64,000 nucleotides of DNA from Bufo bufo (taxonomy: Eukaryota; Chordata; Amphibia; Anura; Bufonidae), in assembly GCF_905171765.1 (NCBI RefSeq), contig NC_053391.1:151223917-151287916 (forward strand), written 5' to 3'. The position numbers and the translations under genes are program-made. Positions 43,328 to 53,101 of the stretch are shown piece by piece (within the stretch, counting starts at the first letter, position 1; each line of letters opens with the position of its first letter). The notes beneath the pieces are model-generated. The model saw nothing but the letters and a program-made list of their open reading frames with translations. It ran no database searches and was not told the DNA's origin.

Positions 43328-44529
43328 TAGTGTTGAGCGGCAGGGGCAATATTCGATTTTGCGATATTTCGCAAATATATAGGAGCATATTCGTTATATA
43401 TTTGTGAATTCGCGAATTTGCTTTCTTCGTACACTTATTTTTTACGTTTTGAAAATCGCAATGTAAAATTCTTATAATGTGCATGCGTGAAATAGGCGTG
43501 GCCTAATGGCGCAACTGTTTTCAAACTATCCAAAGTTTGAGAAGATTGTACAAAATGGTGTGAAGCAAATTTCACGAGAGTGGGGAAGAACTACTGATAT
43601 AAGTAATTTGACATTACAGCATTGTATTTGTTTACATTTCACATGCATGTCAGAACAATTGCTTTATATGCAGATAGAGTGTTATAAAATATTTGTGATC
43701 GCGAAAATCGGCACTTATGATACAAATTTATTTTCGCAATACACACAACTTCATATTTTACCAGGTCTAATTAGATATTACTGATTGGTGCAAGTATTCT
43801 TGTGACATCTAAGCACTTTGTCTGTAGCATGTATGTATGGATAGCAGAGAAATATTTCTCACATGCACATTGCACATCCATTTTACTGCTGCACACTATA
43901 TACCCCACACACGCAAACACAGTCTATAGATTAGAGTTTGTGTTCTGTTGGCCGAGAATTAGGAGAAGCTTTATTTGTATTACCGCCAGTATTTGCTGGT
44001 TCATTTAGAGTTACCCAGGGTGCACCATGGTGAGGCAAGCCAGCTGTACACCCCATACCGTACCGTCGCTTCACTAGATAGGTACATCTCTCCTCAGCTG
44101 GCCAATATCCAATTGCTCAGACCCCACACACATACAATTGCAATACAATCTGATCTTTTAATGTTAACATTAAATCTAATATTTCCCCTTCAAAGACTTA
44201 AATACTTTTTTATGTTTTGTTGAGGACATTATTTTCAATACTTGTATGAAAAAAAATTGGGATTATATGCTTGTGTCTTTATCCTAAAGCGCATGTTGTA
44301 GCAGGACTGCGACTGTACCCGGATCCATGCAGAAAAGCAGAGGATCGTGAAGAAGATCCGGTCTGAGCTAAAAAAAAAATAAAGATTCAAGCTCAATCAC
44401 CCCAGGTCGGCTGTCATTAAAAAAAGGTCCGATCTGAAGAGGGGGCACATTGGCTGGATCACAGAGATCCGTGACCGCACATGTCCAGGTACAATGCTTA
44501 CATTACTTTTGTATCTCTCTCCAACACTA
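43328..44529. mobile_element. Probable non-autonomous hAT-like element
   Basis: Ends TAGTGTTG and, on the complement of the right end, TAGTGTTG. Flanks ATCTCTAT (43,320-43,327) and ATATCTAT (44,530-44,537) match at seven of eight positions, fitting an 8-bp duplication. The left subterminal part has repeated TTCGCGA/TTTCGCAAATAT motifs. About 1.2 kb with no transposase motif. The inverted repeats are short, so the borders are tentative. Confidence 0.55.
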
Positions 44530-44658
44530 ATATCTATATACAGTTAGGAAAATAATTATTTCATCCCTTTACAAATGATTACTTAGTACCTGGTGTGACA
44601 TGTAGATAATCAGCAGGTTACATCATACCGTACATCTCTACCTCATCATAAGTATTTG

Positions 44659-44690
<32 letters not shown>

Positions 44691-44747
44691 CACAGCGAGG
44701 TGCAGATGTATGATATAACTGTCTGATTTTGTGCATTTTACACACGC

Positions 44748-44790
<43 letters not shown>
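44530..44790. repeat. Spacer with TA microsatellites
   Basis: TA arrays at about 44,659-44,687 and 44,762-44,790 with a poly-A run near 44,747-44,761. The second array is the target of Tc1 element B and may be the 5' side of PLE1. Confidence 0.8.
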
Positions 44791-44793
<3 letters not shown>

Positions 44794-46128
44794 TGCTCAA
44801 AAAAATAAAGGGAACACAAAAATAACACATCCTAGATCTGAATTAATTAAATATTCTTCTGAAATACTTGATGAGGTGGCGGACGGTCTCCTGAGGGATC
44901 TCCTCCCAGACCTGGACTAAAGCATCTGCCAACTCCTGGACAGTCTGTGGTGCAAAGTGACGTTGGTGGATAGAGCGAGACATGATGTCCCAGATGTACT
45001 CAATTGGATTTAGGTCTGGGGAGCGGGCGGGCCAGTCCATAGCATCAATGCCTTCGTCTTACAGGAACTGCTGACACACTCCACCCACATGAGGTCTAGC
45101 ATTGTCTTGCATTAGGAGGAACCCAGGGCCAACTGCACCAGCATATGGTCTCACAAGGGGTCTGAGGATCTCATCTCGGTACCTAATGGCAGTCAGGCTA
45201 CCTCTGGCGAGCACATGGAGGGCTGTGCGGCCCTCCAAAGAAATGGCACCCCACACCATTACTGATCCAATGCCAAACCGGTCATGCTGGAGGATGTTGC
45301 AGGCAGCAGAACGTTCTCCACGGCGTCTCCAGACTCTGTCACGTCTGTCACATGTGCTCAGTGTGAACCTGCTTTCATCTGTGAAGAGCACAGGGCGCCA
45401 GTGGCGAATTTGCCAATCTTGGTGTTCTTTGGCAAATGCCAAACGTCCTGCACGGTGTTGGGCTGTAAGCACAACTCCCACCTGTGGACGTCGGGCCCTC
45501 ATATCACCCTCATGGAGTCTGTTTCTGACCGTTTGATCAGACACATACACATTTGTGGCCTGCTGGAGGTCATTTTGCAGGGCTCTGGCAGTGCTCCTCC
45601 TGTTCCTCCTTGCACAAAGGCGGAGGTAGCGGTCCTGCTGCTGAGTTGTTGCCCTCCTACGGCCTCCTCCACGTCTCCTGATGTACTGGCCTGTCAACTG
45701 GTAGCGCCTCCATGCTCTGGACACTACGCTGACAGACTCAGCAAACCTTCTTGCCACAGCTCGCATTGATGTGCCATCCTGGATAAGCTGCACTACCTGA
45801 GCCACTTGTGTGGGTTGTAGACTCCGTCTCATGCTACCACTAGAGTGAAAGCACCTCCAGCATTCAAAAGTGACCAAAACATCAGCTAGGAAGCATAGGA
45901 ACTGAGAAGTGATCTGTGGTCACCACCTGCAGAACCACTCTTTTATTGGGGGTGTCTTGCTAATTGCCCATAATTTCCACCTGTTGTCTATCCCATTTGC
46001 ACAACAGCATGTGAAATTGATTGTCACTCAGTGTTGCTTCCTAAGTGGACAGTTTGATTTCACAGAAGTGTGATTGACTTGGAGTTACATTGTGTTGTTT
46101 AAGTGTTCCCTTTTTTTTTTGAGCAGTG
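44791..46128 (-). mobile_element. Tc1-like transposon B, inserted in a TA array
   Basis: 1,338 bp, with TA on both sides (44,789-44,790 and 46,129-46,130). Inverted ends are ACTGCTCAAAAAAATAAAGG at the left and its near complement at the right (GAGCAGTG end). The array on both sides is the same TA microsatellite, so the exact target cannot be fixed within two bases. Confidence 0.9.
44843..45832 (-). pseudogene. Tc1-like transposase B, one in-frame stop
   Basis: Likely start [16 protein letters not shown] at 45,832. The DNA-binding region ([19 protein letters not shown], then RRRGGGRRR) is followed by the catalytic domain: [15 protein letters not shown] and SPDLNPIEYIW. The spacing of the last two acidic residues is 34, as required. 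A TAA at 45,059-45,061 lies in frame between them; otherwise the frame is open to 44,843. The element could still be mobilised in trans because both ends are present. Confidence 0.92.
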
Positions 46129-46130
46129 TA

Positions 46131-47714
46131 TATATACAAATACAATGAACAGAAAGAGCCAAAGAGATACAACATACCCACTCAAAATAGATATGAAACC
46201 TTGGCTGACAATTCTTTTTTAGATCAAACTCCCCCCCCACCACTCACCACGACTAAAACAGAGACAACCACAATCACCAGATCACAGAAGGACAACACCT
46301 TATATACACAGGGAACCATACAATTTGAGATTCAGAGTACCACAGGAACAAAGGAACCAAACATATCTGAAAACAGACCTAGGGAGACACGAAATATGGA
46401 CACCGGACACCCAGATTAATCACAGTTCAGGGAATACATGAGAGACACATTACAGGGAAAACTTCCAAAAAAGAGGAAGACACGAAGATCACAGAGAAAG
46501 AGGGGAACACAGAAAACACCATTAAACTTAAATGATAACATTATTAATTTGAGTGAAGTAAAACTCACTACTACACAGATTACACTACTAAACAAGGGAT
46601 TATAGTTTGCACCATCGTCTTCACTGAAAAAGTTTGACACCTATATTGGCATCCAGAAATTTATTCGAAAGATTTGCCTAAAAAATATTTTATTAAAAAC
46701 CCACCGATTATGGAACAACAGAAAAAAGATCCATATATCCACACACAGTTAAAAAACTAATCCCAAAAATTTCCCAGAACTGAAATTAGTCCTGAGATGG
46801 CCACATTTCAAAAGAGTGTGGAAGTAGATCTAGAAAGATTAAAAATAAAAAAGGGACACAAAAATAATCTAACCAATGGGGAAATTAAAGCTATAAAAGA
46901 ATTACAGAAAAATCAAAAGGTAGTCATCCGTCCTGCGGATAAAGGGGGGGCCATAGTCATCTAGGGAGAGGACCAATATAACACTGAATGCCTCAGACAG
47001 CTGGCAGATCAATTCACATACACGCTCCTAAAAAAAAACACCCCACGGAGGACTTTAAACATGCTCTCTCTCTTTACTGTGAAAGAGGGCTTGGACAGGG
47101 AATCCTAACACAGCAAGAACATAACTTTATTATGGACACACCGGGCAGATTGCCTATTTTTTACTGCCTACCAAAGGTCCATAAGAGCATTGTAGACCCC
47201 CCCAGGCCGCCCTATCATCTCAGGCATCGGGTCCCTAACAGTCAACTTGTCACAGTACATTGACACATTACTCCAACCACAGGTGAGAAAAATGTGATCT
47301 TATATACGTGACACCACTGAGATTGTTGGTATATTGGAGGATCTGGACATCCATGACCATTGGATTATGGGCACATTTAATGTCCAGTCCCTCTATACTA
47401 TTATTAATCACAACCAGGGCATTGTAGCCCTGAGGGAACAATTGTCTGGAAACGAGACCTGGAATGATGACCAAATCAATTATGTATTGGAAGGAGTCAA
47501 TCATATCCTGTATCATAATTATTTTTTCTTTTACGATCAATTTTATTTACAGAAGAGAGGAACCTCCATGGGTACCAGGTTTGCCCCCAGTTACGCCAAT
47601 TTATTTCTGGCACAATGGGAGTGTAACATCATTGACCCGGAACTGGGGGCAAACCTGGTCCTATGGCGGCATTATATAGATGATATCATTTTCATCTGGA
47701 GTGGAACACAAGAA
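46131..47714 (+). pseudogene. PLE1 N-terminal and reverse transcriptase part
   Basis: Many stops and frame changes, but the order of motifs is clear. There is an N-terminal segment (NRYETLADNSF), then LLNKGL and IGIQKFIRKICLK near 46,590-46,680, RIKGGP (remnant of the ADKGG block) near 46,940, and FYCLPKVHKS near 47,160. The catalytic part at 47,334-47,726 has GTSMGTRFAPSYANLFLAQW and RHYIDDIIFIW. These match the homologous blocks of PLE2. The frame ends where the inserted repeat starts. Confidence 0.85.
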
Positions 47715-49070
47715 GATACAAACTAAGAAGACAGGTTGGCATTAGCAGGAGGTGCTCAAACCCACATGCAGTTGTGCATATATATAGGGGAGCAAATCCT
47801 GCACTTGTGGCCCGTTGCTAATGGCAATCCCCAGCAAAATGCATACGGTGGAGGATGCCCGCGGCAAACCACAAGTACCACAATAGACATCCTACACAAG
47901 GTAACAAGTGCGGATGTCATAATTAATATAACAATATAACAAAACAATAACAAAGACAGGTGCACTCTGCAGTCTCACTAAACCCTCAAACTGATTTTAA
48001 AATTGAGAGATTAGTCAACATGTCCTACGGTGTAGAACATGTCTAAGGCTACTTTCACACCTGCGTTCGGGTGTCCGCTCGTGAGCTCCATTTGAAGGGG
48101 CTCACAAGTGGCCCCGAACGCATCCGTTAGAACATGTCTAAGCCCGGGCACCACGCCAAGGTTTCTCAAGTAGCCCGGGACCTAACACTCTTTTACCTGA
48201 GCCGTATGGGCAATACCAGAAGCCAGTGGGCAAATTACAGGAGCATAAGGCTGACTCACAAACAGCTCACCAGTTACCTCCAGCATGGCAAGCATGGCTA
48301 CTTGAGAAACCTTGGCGTGGTGCCCGGGCTTAGACATGTTCTACACCGTAGGACATGTTGACTAATCTCTCAATTTTAAAATCAGTTTGAGGGTTTAGTG
48401 AGACTGCAGAGTGCACCTGTCTTTGTTATTGTTTTGTTATATTGTTATATTAATTATGACATCCGCACTTGTTACCTTGTGTAGGATGTCTATTGTGGTA
48501 CTTGTGGTTCGCCGCGGGCATCCTCCACCGTATGCATTTTTCTGGGGATTGACATTAGCAACGGGCCACAAGTGCAGGATTTGCTCCCCTATATATATGC
48601 ACAACTGCATGTGGGTTTGAGCACCTCCTGCTAATGCCAACCTGTCTTCTTAGTTTGTATATATAGATTCCTGGAGGTGTATAAACTCCAATTTAAATGT
48701 GCCTGTTTTCCATCTACAGGCCACATTTAGGTGCACCTGTGAGGCCTGGGACATATCAGCCAGTCTTGAGTGGGACTCGCAGACTCCTCCTTCCTCCCAT
48801 TGCAAGCATGGCTACATGCTGGAGGTAACTGGTGAGCTGTTTGTGAGTCGGCCTTATGCTCCTGTAATTTGCCCACTGGCTCCTGGTATTGCCCATACGG
48901 CTCAGGTAGGAGAGTGTTAGGTCCCGGGCTACTTGAGAAACCTTGGCGTGGTGCCCGGGCTTAGACATGTTCTACACCGTAGGACATGTTGACTAATCTC
49001 TCAATTTTAAAATCAGTTTGAGGGTTTAGTGAGACTGCAGAGTGCACCTGTCTTTGTTATTGTTTTGTTA
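47715..49070. mobile_element. Insertion with one inverted and two direct repeat copies
   Basis: A unit of about 560 bp occurs three times. Copy 1 is forward at about 47,715-48,290. Copy 2 is inverted at about 48,295-48,660 and lacks an internal segment. Copy 3 has the same orientation as copy 2 at about 48,690-49,070 and lacks the tail. Copies 1 and 2 form a large imperfect palindrome centred near 48,292. The layout resembles the inverted plus tandem terminal repeats of Penelope elements, but no coding sequence goes with it. It splits the PLE1 reverse transcriptase. Confidence 0.7.
48048..48127 (+). mobile_element. 80-bp fold-back insert with 15-bp target duplication
   Basis: The 15-mer TAGAACATGTCTAAG lies on both sides (48,033-48,047 and 48,128-48,142), while copies 2 and 3 of the surrounding repeat have it once. 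The insert folds: GCGTTCGGG pairs with CCCGAACGC and GTGAGCTCC with GGGGCTCAC. A duplication of this length fits LINE-driven retroposition better than a DNA MITE. Confidence 0.7.
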
Positions 49071-50065
49071 TAATGAATACAAGAAGAATTAATGACAATC
49101 CAAACAATCTAAAATTCACCTCCAATATTGGAAATGAAATGGTTGAATTTTTAGCTATCCAAATTACACGAAAAAATAATAGATACATATGCAATACATT
49201 TCAAAAACACACAGCAAAAAATGGATATATTCCTTTTTCAAGTTGCCACCTGCCAAGGTGGTTAATGAATATTCCCTTCGGACAGTTCCGCCGACTTAGG
49301 CAAAATTGTACCGAGGATGGTAAATTCGAGGAAAAGGCAAATACAATGAGCAACCAATTCAAAGAAAAAAACTATACTGAACCAATCATTAATGAAGCCC
49401 TGACCAAAGTAAGGAATCTAGATAGAAAAACCTTCTTTGAACCAACACAGACTTCAGAATCATTCTCCCTTATAATACTCAGGCAAAACAGATAGAATCC
49501 ATTATAAAATCTCATTGGCATCATCTACACAATGATAAAACAATTGGGATGCTTTTGCCCTCAACCCCTATAATTACATATTCAAGGGCTCCAAATTTAG
49601 GAATTCAAATAGCCCCCTCAGTGATGTGGGAATTGTCTAGGCTGTAGAAAAACAAAGTTTCCTAGAAAAACGACAACAGTTACCTCCACACAAAATTCCC
49701 ACTCTATGACCATCAAGTATTTCCTCACATGCAATTCCACTAATGTTATCTACCTAATCCAGTGTCCATGTTCGAGGCAATACATAGGGAGAACCAAACG
49801 AACATTGAAAGTCAGAATAGCAGAACATCTAAATAATATTACTAAAGGTTACGAAAAACATTCCCTATCTAAGCATTTCAAGGAAGTACATAACCAAGAC
49901 CCCAAGGGTCTCTGGTTCATGGCACTGGAGAGGGTGGAGAAACATTGGTGGGGAGGAAATCAGATTGAAAGATTATCAAGAGCAGAATCCAGAAAAATAT
50001 ATGAATTCGGCAGCCTTCTGCCGAGGGGCTTAAACGCCGAACTGGAAATATTTGGCTTCATATAA
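49071..50065 (+). pseudogene. PLE1 C-terminal part with GIY-YIG endonuclease
   Basis: 49,073-49,495 continues the reverse transcriptase thumb (NNLKFTSNIGNEMVEFLAIQ). After a broken stretch, 49,706-50,065 is open and encodes the endonuclease: FLTCNSTNVIYLIQCPCSRQ, then YIGRTKRTLKVRIAEH, with the family GIY-YIG spacing, and a C-terminal LLPRGLNAELEIFGFI. In the family this nuclease nicks target DNA to prime reverse transcription. Stops between the blocks make the gene non-functional. Confidence 0.85.
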
Positions 50066-52068
50066 AATTTGGGCGGTCCGTTTGGGTGTCGATGCAGAGT
50101 TGCATGTCAGGCTGTTTTTACAGCCCTGCAACTCTCCCTCTACCCCACACGGGCCGCCCCCCCCATTCCATCCCTTCAGATTAGAAACTAATTTCCAGGA
50201 ATACACGAGAACTATAGACACACATACCATCAAATATATCCTAATAAATATAAGATGTACAACATGAGAAAGAAGGATTCTGTACAAAAATCCTCTATGA
50301 TTTGCCTCACAAATGCAACGATAGCAGATATGAAGCAAATAATGCATCCATATCCAAAAAATGCATCTGTACCGCAAACAAATCGTAGATAACCTTTAAT
50401 TGGAAATGGGACTCCAAGAAACCTTATTTTAGGAAATAAACTCCCCCTATATGGAACCCCAAATATTGGGCATGAAAAGCTGTATCAAGCCCATATATCC
50501 ATTAATGTTATTTCTCATTTTTTATTCTTATTTTTTATTTTCTATTACAACCTTTTTTTAAATATTTTTCATTTTACATAACATTTGTTTTTACCCCTAT
50601 ACTATATTGAGATTGTACTTATTGTTCTTACCTCAAATATATGAGATAATACAATTATGAATGGTACTCCTCTGCAAGGTGGAATACAATAATGAAAGGT
50701 CCAACATATAAAAAAAAATTCAATGGACTATGTTATATATACAAAGTTGCATGTGTAGCATAAAAAAACGCACCTTAACATAAAAAACGCACCTAAACTG
50801 CAAATTAGTCGCAATAAAACAAAATGATATTCATTATTAGGATCTGGACCAGATTTTTGATACAACCAAGATCCAGACCGGACTTTTAGAAACACCAACG
50901 TTAACTATAAAACACTAACTGATGGAATCGCGGTAATGCCACTGAGGAAGGGGAAAGCGTCTCCCCAAAACGCGTTTGGCGTGAATCTAGGACAGATACC
51001 CCGAATTTGACATGGATTATAGTGCACTATACTAAAGAGAAGGATTTTTACATCTCGCAAGGAAAGACCTCAATACGTCATCCCGCCAGCGCCTGGAAGC
51101 AAAGAGCCGTAATCCTCACATAGGACTATCACGTGACGATCAGCTGTGAGAGACACGAGGGATGCCAACAACGCCGCAGCCGGGACGCCAGCACACAAAG
51201 CGGAGGAAAAGATCAAGTAACAAGTCCCATTAACCAGCAGTGCAGGCGGAGGTAAGCCCACACCTGTGGGTAAAATATTATGAGGTATATTACCATGTTA
51301 TGAGGAGGTGAAGTGAACGACAGCAAATATCATCATTCACTCACCAAAGATTTCCCTTGCCGGCAATTTAATTACAGCATCAGAGAAACCGCCTGAAACT
51401 GCGTATAGCTATCACAGTAAAAGTAGATACTTTCTACAAAGATTATTAAGTGTGCGGAGTGCGAATTGAATACCATTTATCTATGGACAAAATTTTGCTG
51501 ATACGGGACATTACTAATATACAGCGACTCATTAGCACAACCGGTGTGATTTTATAATAAAACATAGGAACATTTTATAGGAAAATTTTGCGAAGTTCAA
51601 CCTATTAGGAGGAGTACCATCCAAGAAAGCGGAGACTGACTGCACCATTGTCCCTCCAATATATTAGTCTATACTTAACATCCAGGACCAAATAGGGTCC
51701 ATATTAGGAGACGTAGGAGAGACGATTAAGTGCCATTAGTCCCTGTTATGCGTCTTTTTAAAATCCTTTTTTAACATTGATAATATGCATATTGTGTTTT
51801 GATATATTATTTTATTTATCTGTATTTTATTTGTATTGCTTTTGTCATTGGTCGTCATTTATCTTATACACATCGCTTTGTATGATCCTTTGAAAAAGTA
51901 TAATATTGAAACAGTTGACTAATTAATAAATAGTGTCTTGTTCCATATATGAGTGCCAATTCCATATTTCAATACAAATTAGACCAAGCTTTGAGGGGTG
52001 TCTCAATTTCGGATTAGAGCACCTACCCTGAGAGGACAAAGGTGAGCGGATCTCTTTACCTATTACCA
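50066..52068 (+). other. PLE1 3' region, non-coding
   Basis: About 2 kb after the endonuclease stop. It holds the hammerhead-like motif at 50,936-50,982 and a second similar but weaker motif near 51,887-51,920 (TTTGAAAAAG ... TTGAAAC). No open frame of note. It runs up to the TA array at 52,069-52,086, where PLE2 begins. Confidence 0.6.
50936..50982 (+). ncRNA. Hammerhead-ribozyme-like motif (type I, probably degenerate)
   Basis: Stem I ATGCCA (50,936-50,941) pairs with TGGCGT (50,977-50,982), including one G-U pair. The core CTGAGGA (50,942-50,948) fits CUGANGA. Stem II is GGGG/CCCC (50,950-50,953 with 50,963-50,966). AAAA (50,967-50,970) stands where GAAA is required. Then comes the short palindromic stem III ACGCGT and T as the residue before cleavage. 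Penelope-like elements are known to carry such minimal hammerheads in their terminal repeats. The A for G change in the core suggests loss of activity. Confidence 0.6.
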
Positions 52069-52086
52069 TATATATATATATATATA
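52069..52086. repeat. TA microsatellite at the left edge of PLE2
   Basis: Uninterrupted TA run; a similar one (59,736-59,759) bounds the right edge. Confidence 0.9.
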
Positions 52087-52420
52087 AAGAAATAAGTACA
52101 CCGCAGCACATCCGTCTGGTGAAAAGTGGTGGGATCCTTTATTCACCCAGGTAGCGACGTTTCGGTCCGCTTACTGGGACCATTTTCAAGCAATGCATAC
52201 ATTACAATTGTGGGTTTTTATGTGGTCATCTCAATTTACATACATAAGTGGTACTTAAACAAAATAGTGCAAATAAAATACAATACATTTTGAGTACATA
52301 CATCCGAACATCATATAAGAGAGACAATGCAGTCAAATGCATGAATACATGTAGTTCAGATATAGGAAACCATCAGTGCATAAAATATATACTTATAACA
52401 CTAAAGTGATGATCAGAATT
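52087..52420 (-). repeat. PLE2 terminal repeat, left (3' of minus copy)
   Basis: 334 bp, the same sequence as 56,253-56,586 but lacking about 90 bp at the outer end. It contains the GTTTCGGTCC hammerhead-like core at 52,151-52,190. Confidence 0.88.
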
Positions 52421-53101
52421 AAATAATTGTCACCTGTAAATGTGACGTTGTAGGAGGGCCTGGTATGGAATCGGGCAAGCTCAGGTTACAGGTGGACACA
52501 GGGTTCCGTGCTGTGTCTCGTGGATGCGGCGTCCCGGAACTAGATTTGCGCATGTCCGTGACGTCGTTGAAAAGGCGGTCACGTGTTCACAATGGTGTGT
52601 CACATGATCGCCGCGTCACCGGCACCATAAACAAGGTGTTACGATATCAATACAAAGTAGCATCTAAGGTCAAATGTCATTCAGGAGGCTTTTCCCAGGG
52701 TACAGGATCGGGTGATGTGCTATCAAGCGATGCACTATCACTCGGGTTATGTAAATGAGGGAGGAGGGGACAGCATCTGCTGATGCCCTAACATTCCCTA
52801 CATTAACCCTTACCGGGCAAAAGACTTCCAGAATTGACCATAACAAAAGAGGAAAACGCATACGAAAGACGCATTCATGTGATTACAAAAGAAAATGCAA
52901 TGTAGTCCGGGATGAACCGCGCATATCCAGAACATCTGTCCTCCTGCTGAGCTGAACCCTTCCATCCATAGGTCCTATATGTGGAATAAAAAAGTGAAAA
53001 ATGTGAATAATAAAAAAAATATATATTATCCAAATATATTTTGGTTAAAAACATAACAAATTTCTCATTACTGGGATCGACAAGGATACAAGAACGTGTC
53101 A
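52421..53101 (-). other. PLE2 3' untranslated region, minus copy
   Basis: Non-coding on the element strand; mirrored at 58,632-59,312. A 97-codon frame on the opposite strand (52,465-52,758) recurs in the mirror copy only because the sequence is duplicated. Confidence 0.75.

Larger units (their letters stand above)
46131..52068 (+). mobile_element. PLE1: decayed Penelope-like element
   Basis: Plus-strand retroelement with a Penelope-type reverse transcriptase and a C-terminal GIY-YIG endonuclease, split at 47,715-49,070 by a palindromic insertion. A hammerhead-ribozyme-like motif lies in its 3' region (50,936-50,982). It runs between TA microsatellites (about 44,790 or 46,131 and 52,069), a common setting for Penelope elements. 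The exact ends are uncertain. Confidence 0.8.

Noticed and set aside
43328..44529. Host gene exons suggested by short open frames
   Set aside because: No splice-site and domain support; hAT-like ends and flanking 8-mers explain the segment better.
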